Assembly (NCBI RefSeq): GCF_963169125.1
Contig: NC_084795.1
Span: 146,984,145 to 147,048,144 of the forward strand
Direction: 5' to 3'
DNA length: 64,000 bases
Origin: Humulus lupulus
Taxonomy: Eukaryota > Streptophyta > Magnoliopsida > Rosales > Cannabaceae
This document shows, piece by piece, positions 34,191 through 45,609 of this stretch. Position 1 is the stretch's first letter; the number at the start of each line of letters is the position of its first letter. The position numbers and the translations under genes were made by a program. Under the pieces are notes generated by a model. It was not told the origin of the DNA and did no database searches. It worked only from the letters and a program-made list of their open reading frames with translations.

Positions 34191-34570
34191 TACTTCTACT
34201 ACCATTACTCAAATTCTGAGACGCTACAATTGCAGGATCGAAGTTACCAACCTTCTTTGAATAATGATTTTGACTGAATTAGTGAATGAGGAGGAGGCAA
34301 CAACTGGAATGATGAGCTCGAATCTTGGCTAGTCTCGAAAGCATGTCAATGCAATGTTAAAGCTCAATGACACGTTTACCACACGGAGAAACTTTTAGGA
34401 AATCCCTATTTCGTAGGAATTCTTTAAAACCGTTTATTGAATCCCTATTTTCATGGGATATTACTTAATTAACTCATTTAATTTATATTATTAATGCAGA
34501 TATTTATTTGTATTAAATAAATTGATTGTAACTTCCCAAAATTAGGGGGAAGATATTCCTACAACTAGGT

Positions 34571-34580
34571 CTATAAATAG
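34571..34580 (+). promoter_or_regulatory. TATA box of element H 3' LTR
   Basis: CTATAAATAG is a strong plant TATA match. Transcription would begin about 30 bp further on and leave some 200 bp to the LTR end. Confidence 0.65.
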
Positions 34581-35178
34581 CCTAGACTAGGTCATTTGTA
34601 TGGACAAAAAAAATTGGTACTGAGAAGAAACTCTGCCCAATCGCTTTCATTCGAAGCTTTGAGAGAGTACTAATAATAATAGTGACTCATGGACATAAGC
34701 AGATTTTAACTGCTGAACCACGTTAAAATCTCTAATTTCTTGTATTCTTTCTAATTGGTTGCTTATAGCTCTACATAATTAAGTTGACGAAAAATGACAT
34801 CAACAACATTCATACTTTGAATATGTTTATTTAATTATCAAGATTTGCATTCATAAATTGAATATGTTACTAAGATTTTCATTCATACTTTGCATGTGGT
34901 TCTTGATTAGTCTCTCGTATTTGAAATATTGAATATATTCTCATTATTCATTATTGGACTAGAAAGTGTAAGCCATAAATCCCCAACCGAGACCTGAGTC
35001 TCACACTAGCATCGTAGCCATAAATCACCAACGAGGGTAACCCATGGGTTACCTAGGGCATTAATTCTATCACAGGTGTAACTGAAGTCACATCGACTCA
35101 TCAAGACTCCTAGGGTTACCAACATACTTATCTCTTGGCCAAACGTCACAGAATCTATCAAGACGAATAATGTCAAAG

Positions 35179-35328
35179 GTAGATACTGTCTACCCAATGA
35201 TTGAATAGGCGGATATTGTCTGCACTATATAACAACAGGTGGATACCATCCATGAACTCATGAGATAGGAAAAAATCATCTGCGCAATAATTTTATAAGT
35301 GAATATCGTCCACACTAAAATCTCATGT
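35179..35328. repeat. Five-unit 30-bp tandem array with inverted-repeat cores
   Basis: Units start at 35179, 35209, 35239, 35269 and 35299, exactly 30 bp apart. Each begins near GTGGATAYCRTCYRC, and this 15-base core can fold (for example GTAGA/TCTAC in unit 1, TGGA/TCCA in unit 3). The second half of each unit is more variable and often ends ATAG. Unit 4 is the most diverged. No frame stays open through it. Confidence 0.75.
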
Positions 35329-37409
35329 TGAGTATAAGCAACGTGTAGTCATTGTCTCTAAATCAGCCTTCCACAACTAGTGTAAAAATCCTATTTCTAG
35401 CAAACAATACACTAGTTAAATTCATGTTGTAGCCACAAAAGTGAAATATTGACTTTCAAGTAGTCCTTAGTGTGTTGGAAATTCCTATCCATTGTCAGTC
35501 CCGTCCTGTTTAGCCAATATTGTATTAGCATACAATAGACTAAGATTAATTATGAAAAATTTAAAGTTGATTAAATCTTCTTTGGGCATTAATGTCGTTA
35601 TTATTTAATTCGTAAGGGGTATTAAAGTCCTTACTCGATTTAGACAACTAAATGGTATTCTAAGCTCCCGGGAAATTCTATCCCTCGGCCGCATTATTTA
35701 AAATCGACCATCACATGTATTCCCTCAATATGTTTCCACTATATGTCCTACGTGGATTAAATATTTTGGAAACGTATCAACTGTACAAAATCGCTCATTT
35801 GAATAATTTACTAAGGAACTTATTAATTTGTAGAATCAATTAATTATAACCTTTTAGAAATAAGTTAAATTTATTTAATTGAGAAAATATTTAAAAATAC
35901 GATTATATAAATATGTTTTTAGAAGTCTAAGAGAAAGTATAATTTTCTTAAATAGTTAATTCATTAATTAGCTAAAAAAAAATAGGGTTTTAGACCCTTT
36001 TTATTTTCTATAGATAAAATTCATTAATTTGTAAAAATATAGTTTCTTATATCCAAGTAACCCTAATAATTATTTAGTGTACAAAATATAACTCCATAAT
36101 TATTAAGATTAAGAATAAATCAAAAACCTAACTTTTGCTTAAAAATCCTAAAATTTCGTTAAGTGTCAAAACTGTTTTGTTTTGTGATAAATTCCTAACT
36201 TTGGAAGGTTATAAATTATAAACGTTATAATAAAAAATTATCATGTCTTCCAGAACAAAACTTGGCTATACCAAGAAGTCCATTGTTCATGTTTAGGCAA
36301 AAATACACGTTTTTACTTGGTGAAAACTATTTTAAAAAAGTGTTGATTGAAACTATCTATTTTGGGACCATTGTTTTTCTTAAACTTTGGTAAAGCATAA
36401 AATTTAATTGGATTATTATTTTTTTCTAATATTTTTAGGTCAAAAAATGGATATGCTAAGATATTGCACAAGAAAATTTTGGTCAAAAAGTTAATTTTTA
36501 CTTGGTAAAAAACGTTTCCAAAAAAGGATGTACAGAGAGGTTTATTTTGAAAACCTTAATTTCTATAACTCCTAGTCTTTTCATTAGTTTTCTATGAAAC
36601 CAGACCAATTTTATGACCAATATATCAAGAGTGTTCAGTTCTAAAATCAACAAAAAATACTTTATTTCTCTTATAGAACATGTTGTCCAAAGTTGGTTGC
36701 ATGCATATTTTGTAAAACTAATTTTACAGATCACACAATATTTTTGTGAAAGCCATATCTTAATCAATATTACACCTTTTTGGATGTTCTAATATACTAT
36801 GAGTATCTAATCTTCTTAAATAACACAATGATAATAAAAAAAATACAGAATCAAATGAATATGGAGTTTTCTTGACCCTTTGTAAGTCAAGACTAAAATA
36901 TTGGCAACAAGCATATCACTCAACCCCTAGAGGAACATTGAGTTCCTTAGCCACAACTAAGCTATCTAACATGCTTGCAACAAACAAATCCAATATGATC
37001 AATATTACATCATGTATAAGAGATTAAACTATAAAATTTATTACAAGAAGTCATTTTTATTCCTAATACATTTTCCTATGTACAAAATCACAAGATTTTA
37101 CCTATTGTGTTATAGCTTGGAATTTCAATATTCTCTCACTTTGTTGTGCCTCCAATTAGCTTCTAACAATACCTTTAAACACTTCCCCCAAACATTTCAA
37201 AGATTAGATCAACTCAGCTTCTAAAAAAAAAGTGCAAGGAAAAGAGAATCAAGAACCCTAACTTTAGAACTCATCTCTCTTGATCTTCAAAAGATATGCA
37301 TGCAACTAGAACTTCTCTGGCTAGTGTAGAAACCTTAAACCTTCAAGCATGCATGGGGAGTTTGAAGCTTGAAACATAAAAACAAAGAAGATAAAGAGGG
37401 TGAGGATTC

Positions 37410-37414
37410 AGCCT
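37410..37414. other. Presumed TSD of K, left copy (AGCCT)
   Basis: AGCCT precedes the LTR start TGATAAG; the right copy is outside the window. Confidence 0.5.
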
Positions 37415-38879
37415 TGATAAGTGTTGTGAAAACTTAATTGATTTAAATACTCAAGTGCACGCAATCACACAAGTAATATAGTGATAAGTAAATCATCTCC
37501 CGGGGATTGCGAAATAGAAAAATATGATAAACAATTACTAAGCAACTTAAAGGTATTAACAATTAAATGGATTATTTTTAAGCTAAACTAAATATTAAAA
37601 AGATGAAAATATGTAAAATAAAATTGAACCAAACAAATTAATTAGAAAGAAAAATGTGTATTGTAGAATATGGACTTGAATTATTAAATCCCCCGATGTT
37701 AATTATATTGAACAGATTGTGGCAGCAATATTTTATCAAAACTCCCAGGTTGACAAGAATTCAATAAAAGCTCCTAAAACTTTCCCAAATCCTATGATAT
37801 TAATTATTTTACCTAATTAAACATATTCCCATGCCAAATCAGATTTAAGAATAAAAATTCAAGTTACACAAGGTAAATAACACATCCCTATGTTATTTAC
37901 TATCGTAACCTAACACAGATTATGAACTTGTGTCATCCAAGTTCGTTCCATTAAATTTAATCCTTTTAACATCAAAGATAACTAAACATATTGTCATTGT
38001 TGGCCAAACAATAATAGGAAATTAACATAAAGCACACTTGAATGAACAAGAGAGATTTCGCTAAAATAAAGTGCAAGAAATTACTACAATATGACATAGG
38101 GTTCATTAACAATTCAGGCCACAAAAGATTAGTTCATGGCTAATTTAAAGAGCAATAATCCACTTTCAATTCTGCCCATAAGTATCAAAGTATAAATTAA
38201 AATAGACAATACAAGATGAAACTTAGAAACAAGAGAAAGAGCAAATCCAATTGATGATGAATCTTCTTTCTTAGTTCTCATCTTCTTCCTTCTTTTTCCT
38301 TATTGTTTATCTGGTTTTTCTTTTCTGTCATTTCTCCTTTTTCTTCCAAAATATGGCAGACTCCCTCTTTTGTGCGGCTGGCTCTCTCTTTTGTACCTCT
38401 AGGTTTCCCAATTTAGTCACCTAAGTACAAAATAGCCCCTCCTTTGATTCACATGTGGGTTTCTTTCCTTCCTTTATCTAACATTTGATTCCAAATTGAT
38501 TCATGCTCTGTACATGCTACCTCAGCCACTAATCTAGCTCACTTACTAAATTTCCAAGCAAGCATAAATTTCCAATTGCAACCTGATCAAAATGCTTCAG
38601 CAAAATCTGATTTGCTACCAAAAACCTGCTATTTAGCATCAAAATATAGCTTAGATCGTTTCACAATTCTAGTTTTATTCTTTGTACAAATCTCTATCCA
38701 TGAAACTATTATTTTCAACTCATTAGCTCTTAAAAATTACAAAAATAGTTAAACTAACTATCATCATAAAAACACAAAAGATAGTAACAATAGTTAATAA
38801 TAAACTAACATCACCCTTGATTTTTCCACATTTATAAGTTCAAAAGCACAAGAAATAACTCTTTATTCAAGAGTTATCA
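37415..38879 (-). repeat. Element K 3' LTR (1465 bp)
   Basis: The plus strand starts TGATAAGTGTTGTG and ends GAGTTATCA (TG...CA with TGATAA inverted ends). It follows the polypurine tract on the minus strand. It contains no gene; a CT-rich run lies at 38265-38345. Confidence 0.82.
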
Positions 38880-38895
38880 CACCCCCAAACTTAAG
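38880..38895 (-). other. Element K polypurine tract
   Basis: On the minus strand it reads CTTAAGTTTGGGGGTG, directly before TGATAACTC. It is the form usual in Athila. Confidence 0.88.
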
Positions 38896-40479
38896 ACATT
38901 ACTTCTCCTCGAGTGATGAGTCTCAAAAGATAACAAAAGACACACAAATTAAACAATAAAAGAAAAATGATAACCAACAAAGACAAGACACAACAAGAGA
39001 GGATAAACTTGCTTTGCTAATGCCAAAAAGGGGAAAACTCTCAGGAATTTTATTATTGGATGGCAGAAACTGAATTTCACACTTACACAAGCTCTAAACC
39101 AAACTCTTCAAGTATTAATGTTGTTGTCAAAATATAAGTCAAATGTTTCTCCATTTAGTGCATGCATAGCTTTTCCTAAACATTTTCGATCACCCAAATC
39201 AAACTAGGCATTGGTCCTAAAGCATAAATAATTCCTCCTTAAGTTACTTAGTGATTCACTCTCCACTAATGTTGACAAACACCACACCAAAGATCAATAG
39301 AACTTTATCAAGCTTATAATGATAGGCTAGGGTGAAGGTAGGATAAGAGAGATTAAGTTTTGCTCAAATCACCCAAAACACCTCAATCTTTCTAGGACCT
39401 AAATCAATGCACACATTAATTTCCCCAACCAACACCCCCCAACAAAATATAACTCTTGCCACTAGCCTTTATTACTAACAAACAAACACAAATACTAAAT
39501 GAACTCTTTTTTTATTATTATTTGAATAGCTACACCCCCAAACTTATTCACAAGCATATTTGGTTACTTTTTTTTTCTTTCTTTGCTTGACTTTTTCTGA
39601 AATTTCTTTTTCAAGCTTTCCTTTGATGCAAGGGAGCTCACTCTTTAATTTTTTTTCTTTTGATTTTTTTTGTTTTTTTTAATGAAGATAAACAACTAGA
39701 TGGCAAGAGAAAAAGAAATATGAGAATACACTCTCCCCCAAACTTAAAATCAACATAGTCCCCAATGGTCAAAACAAGCAAAAGAAGAAAATGAAAACGC
39801 TCACCCAATGCCTCTAGCACTCTCTACTCCTCTCAACCCCCCAAAATAAAATAACAAATAAATCCTATAAAGATCAAGGTGCTAAAGGGTAAGGTGAAAA
39901 GAGGTTATTATATATTGCTAGGCTAATAAGTGGCTAAGAAAGAAAATGACACTTAAGTTCAATGGGGTGACTAGGGATAAAAATGCATAGAGGGTAGGCT
40001 TCAAAGGCTCAAACGGTCCAAGGATGGCTTAAATCATGTCATCGGTGTGGTGCTGCCTAGGATTTCTCCTCAAGAAAAATCACTAAGTAATTCTAGAAAC
40101 TTAAGCTCTCACAAGAATCTAGCTCTTTCTAGGGTTTCAAAAATGTTTAATCAAGCTATGCGCACACTAAAAAGAAAAACTATCTCATCAATAAATTGTT
40201 CGCAACATTCACACCCAAAGAATTTTAGTTTAAAACTTAAGTAAGAGAGACATTTAGTTTCCGGTCAAATTTATGGTATTTTGTAATGTTTTCAAAATTT
40301 TCATCAAGCCCCCCATAGGTAACACTAACAAAGACAGAGAACAACATCAAAAGAACAACCAAACAACAGGACAAAGACATGAACAAGAACTAAACAATAG
40401 ACTACTAAAAGAAAACAACAAGAACAACACAAACCACAAAAAATATATAAAGAACAAAAGTTGGGTTAAGGATACACCA
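38896..40479 (-). other. Element K 3' untranslated region with extra polypurine-like tracts
   Basis: About 1.6 kb between the extra gene and the LTR without coding motifs. Two more AAGTTTGGGGG tracts occur on the minus strand at 39532-39544 and 39734-39747. Poly-T runs and a simple T-rich stretch lie at 39567-39685. Plus-strand ORFs at 40047-40600 are shadows. Confidence 0.6.
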
Positions 40480-41825
40480 GGCATCCGAAGGAATAGGGTC
40501 ATTGTGAACAACCAGAGTGGCCCATCTCTTCAACATGGAGCTAGGGAATGCAAGGAAGGTAGCAGTAGGGTTGGTGAAGTTCTGCTGAAGGGACTTGATT
40601 AACGCAGCATCCTGCTACTTGGCATATTTCCAGTATGCTTGCTGCTGAGTTTTGATAGACACCATCCGCCCAAGAATTTGCTGCTGCTGATCAAAGATTT
40701 CTGCGAGTGTAGGAGAAAGTTGTGGTGCTGGCGGAGGTGCGGTTGATGGGCAACCTTCAGACACAAGCTTGCGATGCTGAACAGGAGCAAGGAAATCAAT
40801 GTCACGATGCTCAACAAGTACATCTCACCCGTATCATAAGGAACCCCAGCTCTAAGGCACAACTGAGTGATGAGCGATGGAAAGAATAATTTCCCCTTCT
40901 TCTTTTTGGCACAACTAACAATCTGTCTAGTGATAATCTTGCCCGCATCGATAGTAAGCTCGGCCAACATGCTATACAACAGAACCACACACTTATTGGA
41001 CACTATAGTGTCATGTGTGGTAGGCAACAAACGACATTTAAGGAAATGCAACCACACACCAACCTCAAGTAGAACGGAGGTGTGCAATAATGTACGAACA
41101 CCATTAGTAGAAACACACCATTGAGCGCCTATAGATGAAACAAGACGTAGTGCCTTGTCAAAATTTTATGGTGTAGGAGCCACTACCATATCATTATAAA
41201 TAGTACACTCAAAATGTTCAAGCCCAAAAGGAGAGTTAATAGTAGCACTAGAGAATGAAACAGTCTTGCCTCACACCACCACTTCAGAATTCTCAGAGGA
41301 CACAATGTTGGCGTAAAATTCAGGCACTAAAGGTATGATTGCAGATTCTTGTTTTTGACAAAAAGATTCCCATTTGAGCTTCTCAATGACTTCACTAAGG
41401 TAGGCTGGCACCTAAACAGTAGTAGCAAAAAACATTTTTCAGGGAGCAACTTCTTCTTCTTAATGGATTCATATTACTCCTTGGCTTAATTAGAAGAAAA
41501 TTTCTCAAATGGTAATGGAGGAACTGGATTTTTCTTGGTCTTAGGGGTTGGTACAACAGCAGGTTTGGGATTGATCAAAACTTTGGTGGTAGTGGTTGTT
41601 TTTTGTGGCTTGGGTGGAGGTACGGTTGATGCGGATTTAGCTTGCTTTTTGGTCTTTTGGATGGTGGTTTTCGTGGTTGATGGTTTGGTGGTGGGGTCAT
41701 TGGCAGTGGCTGGTGAGGGTGATGGTGGTGGGGCAGTATTTGAAATGGTGGAAATCTTTTTTGATGGTGGTGGGGTAGAGGGCGGTTTGGATTTTCTCTT
41801 TTTGAGCTCTTGTTTTTGTGGCCAT
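40480..41825 (-). pseudogene. Element K extra gene downstream of integrase (Athila ORF2-like), frameshifted
   Basis: A start ATG at 41825 gives MATKTRAQKEK, followed by a Pro/Thr/Lys-rich segment, then frameshifts and stops. The best-kept part is at 41087-40810: WLHFLKCRLLPTTHDTIVS, CVVLLYSMLAELTIDAGKII and KGKLFFPSLITQLCLRAGV. From memory this matches the domain known as putative plant transposon protein (PF20167 type), common downstream of Athila pol. Another frameshift near 40815 leads to a Gln-rich part, IFDQQQQILGRMVSIKTQQQ, at about 40700-40640, likely a coiled coil. Older literature called this region env-like, but I see no signal peptide or membrane segment to support an envelope. Function unknown. 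Confidence 0.6.
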
Positions 41826-43271
41826 ATGGGTTAAAAAGGAAACAAGATAGACTATGAGTGTTGCCAAAGGACAAATCACAATCAAGCAAACTGAACTAGG
41901 CACCCAAAAACTAAATACAACTTCTTATCAATGAGAAAACGGCACCAGAGCAACAAAGTTATACAACAGCAACATCAACAATATTGTTAACCAACTGAAA
42001 AACTTCGAATGGCTACCCCAAAATCAAAAGTTCACTAGCAAAGAGCCCAACACCCAACAATATTCACAACAATAGAACGAAAACAACACAGAGGCAACCC
42101 ATGAGCTCATATGCACAAGCAGAAAGCAATCAAGGCCAACAAGGAAAATGGTACCCAAAAATAAACCGTTGAACCTAGAGAACTAGGCCTGGCTGTCGCG
42201 GAGTGAACTAGCTTGCACACAAGGGATGCTCGGAGCTAGCTGAGGTGTGTTTGGGCTCGGTCTAAGATGTGCAATTGGCACGAACTATGGGCTTTGAGGC
42301 TTGGTACGATGCAGGTGACGAGGATAATGGCGTAGGCGAAAGTCGCGCTTAGGGGTGGCGCACGAACGTCATTCACACCTTGGTTCTTCAGATCACGGTG
42401 CAGTGGGCTCGCAATTAGAAGGCTCTCACGGCTTTACGCATAGGGGGCTCGAAATGGGTCTGCATTTGTGGTTGGTGTTGTTCAGTGATATGGGTTCGTG
42501 ATGGAGAGTGGTGGTTTGTGCGGTGGTGAAGGGAGAGGGATGAGGGTGGCTACTAGGGAAAATGATAGAGGCACGAAGGGAAAAAGGAAATAGGGCATTC
42601 AGGTTAAGGTACTATCTTCAGCAGTTTGGGGTTATTATTTTTTCTTCTTTTCCGAGTGAGACCATGCCCCATTATGGCGATTCATCATAGGTCCCGCTGA
42701 CTTGCACGTACTCAAATTTGCAAGATTTTGCTTCAACAAAATTTTAGACGGAACCCCTCTATTTTTCGAAGATGAGACTAATTTTTTCTCTATTTGCTTA
42801 AGCAAAAAGTCAGCAAAACCATCAGACCAAAACATTACTTCCAAAACACCAATTTCTCACCCTTGAATCCCTGAAACACAAGAAAAAAAAAACGTAACAC
42901 TAATCCCAAAAATAACACAATTACATGAAATTAAACTAACAAAAATAAAAGAACTAAAAGAACTTAGAAAAAAAATATCTATATGCTTTGTTTTTTTTTC
43001 AAATAATTTATTTATTTATATATATATATATGCATAGTATTTTACATTTCTGTCTTTGGGTTGTCTTTAAGATAGTGCCTGAATCACTTGAAAACCCAAA
43101 ACAACAACTACTTTAAGGATCCTCTAAAGTGAAGGAGGTCTTCTCACGATCGATCTCACCTCCCCAATAATCTTTCAAGCGCTGCCCATTCACTTTAAAC
43201 TCCCTTCTGGATTGATCTTCTCACACGTCAACTGCTCCAAATGGATAAACTTTCACCACGGTGAATGGGCC
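41826..43271 (-). other. Element K spacer between integrase and extra gene
   Basis: 1.4 kb with no recognisable domain. A 69-aa minus-strand frame at 42635-42844 has no known motif. A (TA)n microsatellite lies at about 43016-43030, and a GC-richer stretch at 42180-42600. Confidence 0.5.
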
Positions 43272-44301
43272 TTACCAAGCGAAGTTTAATTTGTCAGAAA
43301 AAAACTTCAAACGCGATTTAAAGAGCAAAACGTGTTGCCCTTTCTCAAAGACTTGAGATTGGATCTTCTTGTCATGCCACCTCTTTGTTTTCTCCTTATA
43401 AGGCTTATACTTTTCATAGGAGAACAACCTCATCTCCTCTAGCTCATTCAATTGCAATTTACGAGCTTCTCCAACAGCTTGGAGATCCATATTCAACTTC
43501 TTATTTGCCCAATATGCCTTATGCTCCAACTCAACGGGAAAATGGCAAGCTTTCCCAGAATCCAAACGATAAGATGACATTCCAAAAGGGGTTTTGAAAG
43601 GCGTTCTATAGGCCCAAAGAGCATCATCTAATCTTTGAGACCAATCTTTTCTACTAGGATTCACCATTTTCTCTAAAATTCCCTTTATCTCTCTATTGGA
43701 TATTTCCGCTGACCATTTGTTTGAGGATGGTAGGTTGTAGCAATCTTGTGTCTCACACTATATTTGGCTAAAAGGGTAGCCAAAATTTTGTTGACATAGT
43801 GGGTACCCTCATCACTAATAAGAGCTCTTGGTGTACCAAAGCGAGTACATGCTTCTGTAAGAATTTTATCACCACCTTAGCATCATTGGTTGGACTTGGT
43901 ATTGCTTCAACCCATTTTGATACATAATCTATAGCCACCAAAATGTACAAGTTCCCAAAAGAAGACGGGAAAGGTCCCATAAAGTCAATGCCCCAAACAT
44001 TGAACAACTCCACTTCAAGGATGACATTCAATGGCATCTCATTTCGTGCTGAAATATTACCAACCTGCTATCATCTATCACATCTTTTAGCAAATTCATG
44101 AGCATCAATGAAAATAGAAGCCCAATAATAACCTGATTGGAAAACTTTTGGTGCAGCCCTCTGCCCACCAAAATGCCCTCCATAGGGAGCTGAATGACAA
44201 TGTTCAAGAATGTTGTGAACCTCCTCTTCCGAAACACAATGCCTCATCACTTGATCTGAACATTGTTTATAAAGAAATGGTTCATCCCAATAATAAGACA
44301 T
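43272..44301 (-). pseudogene. Element K integrase, in three frames
   Basis: The zinc domain (44071-44301) contains CVSEEEVHNILEHCHS and YGGHFGG. The catalytic core (43768-44037) shows [10 protein letters not shown] with the first Asp and [10 protein letters not shown]; the second Asp region is scrambled by a frameshift near 43850. After another shift, 43272-43667 encodes [19 protein letters not shown] and the C-terminal part ([25 protein letters not shown]). The frame changes at about 44060 and 43730. The gene would insert the element DNA; it is inactive. Confidence 0.8.
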
Positions 44302-45609
44302 GGCATCATGAAGAATTTCTTAAGCTGTTGACCCTTCAAATCCAGTGGATTCCTCCCACTCACCAAATAATTCACAAAATCAGCATACCATGGAATTGAA
44401 TCTTGCCTCACCACCAAGAGTTGTTCATCTGGAAATGTCTCTTTAATTGGTTCCTCAAAATCATTCATCTTATCATCTTCAAGTCTAGAAAGATGGTCAG
44501 CTACTTGATTCTCTGTTCCTTTTCTATCACAAATTTCTAAATCAAATTCTTGAAGAAGCAACACCAATCGAATGAGTCTTGGTTTGGCATCCTTCATTGC
44601 AATGAGATACTTGATGGCGGAATGGTATGTGTACACCACAACCTTATTCCCAACAAGGTCTGCTCTAAACTTATCAAAATAAAATACCACAACCAAAAGT
44701 TCTTTCTTCGTGGCAGTGTAGTTCAATTGAGCATCGACTAGTGTCTTACTTGCATAATAGATGGAATGAAACACCTCTTTTCTTTGGCCAAGTACAGGTC
44801 CTACAGCAAAATCAGTAGCATCGCACATAAGCTCAAATCAGGCGCCACAATAATAGTGGTGGATACAAGAGCTTTCTTCAAAGTTACAAAGGCCTCTTGA
44901 CACTCATTAGTAAACTCAAAATCTCGATTTTGCTCAAGTAATGAACAATGAGGCTTAGAGATTTTTGAGAAATCTTTGATAAACCTCCTATAGAATCTCA
45001 CATGCCCAAGAAACTTCAAATTCCCTTGACTGAAGTAGGTGGTGGAAACTTCTCAATGACTTTAATCTTGGCTCTATCTACCTCATTGCCTTTGTTAAAA
45101 ATCTGATGACCCAATACAATGCCTTCTTGCACCATAAAATGGCACTTTTCCCAATTAAGCACCAAGTTTGTTTCTTCGCATCTCTCTAAAACTTTCTCAA
45201 GATTAGCCAAACAAGCATCATAAGATTCACCAAACACTGAAAAATCATCCATAAAAACTTCAATAGTTTTCTCCACCATATTTGAACAAATAGTCGTAAT
45301 GCAACGTTGAAATATAGCGGGTGCATTACATAACCCAAAGGGCATCCTCCTGATAGCAAATGTCCCATATGGGCAAGTAAACGTAGTCTTTTCTTGATCT
45401 TCATGAGCAATAGAAATTTGATTGTAGCCTGAATACCCAACCAAAAAGCAATAATACTCCTTCTCCACTAGTTTATCAAGCATTTGATCAATAAAAGGCA
45501 GCGGGAAATGATCTTTTCTTATTGCTTTATTTGGCTTCCAATAATCCATACAAACACACCAACCTTTCACCGTTCTTGTGGGAATAAACTCATTGTTATC
45601 ATTAGCTAC
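44247..45609 (-). pseudogene. Element K reverse transcriptase (3' part) and RNase H, frameshifted
   Basis: After the L junction, RT continues with NEFIPTRTVKGWCVCMDYWK, HFPLPFIDQMLDKL, FLVGYSGYNQISIAHEDQEK and RRMPFGLCNAPAIFQRC; the catalytic loop is FMDDFSVFGESYD at about 45260-45220. The frame shifts near 45018, continuing as FLGHVRFYRRFIKDFSKISK, and again near 44820 into RNase H ([27 protein letters not shown] and [12 protein letters not shown]). The active-site signature FMDD is the Athila form and is intact. Confidence 0.83.
45605..45609. other. Target-site duplication of L, left copy (GCTAC)
   Basis: GCTAC directly precedes TGTTGACTG and is repeated at 53594-53598. Removing L and one copy rejoins K RT in frame. 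Confidence 0.93.

Larger units (their letters stand above)
32420..34228 (-). repeat. G: solo LTR of another gypsy family (1809 bp)
   Basis: The plus strand runs from TGTAATGCCCCGAC to GACGCTACA (TG...CA). No internal coding is present. Evidence for reverse orientation: the TATA box on the minus strand at 33562-33569 (read as TATAAATA), GCCCAGCAAGG (32730) matching the reverse of TTGCTGGGC found near the 3' end of the other LTRs, and CGGGACCCA (32532) near the low end. A perfect palindrome AGGCGATATATCGCCT is at 33773-33788. A (CCA)n run is at 34163-34190. Confidence 0.8.
32273..34805 (+). repeat. Element H 3' LTR (about 719 bp net), split by solo LTR G
   Basis: It starts TGTTACACCCAAATTTTGAG, is interrupted at 32420-34228 by G, and continues from about 34234 to a probable end ATCAACA at 34805. 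TATA box CTATAAATAG at 34571-34580 is on the plus strand, in agreement with the polypurine tract on the left. The right end is less certain (34805 or 34808), because H's left LTR is not in the window to compare. Confidence 0.7.
34806..37414. other. AT-rich stretch without recognisable gene or element
   Basis: This is the only sizeable part not assigned to a retrotransposon. No ORF over 90 aa exists and none shows a domain. It holds a triplicated CATTCATA...TTGAATATG-like segment (34807, 34848, 34880), a duplicated AGCCATAAATC segment (34971 and 35015), and the 30-bp array at 35179-35328. It may be old host intergenic DNA or an eroded element. I see no terminal inverted repeat. Confidence 0.5.

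Noticed and set aside
35179..35328. CRISPR array
   Set aside because: Regular period and fold-back repeats resemble one superficially, but the units are adjacent with no spacers, the sequence is plant nuclear DNA and there are no cas genes.
36498..37224. Small host genes of 70-89 codons
   Set aside because: Very AT-rich frames with no domain, no splice context or conserved motif; expected by chance.
34806..37414. DNA transposon or MITE
   Set aside because: I looked for terminal inverted repeats with flanking duplications and found none that pair convincingly.
37415..41825. Envelope gene in K
   Set aside because: The position is where env-like ORFs are reported in Athila, but no signal peptide or membrane segment is visible; the readable part resembles a plant transposon-protein domain.
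41535..41834. 99-codon Gly/Val-rich open frame on the plus strand
   Set aside because: It is the complement of the Pro/Thr/Lys-rich start of the K extra gene.
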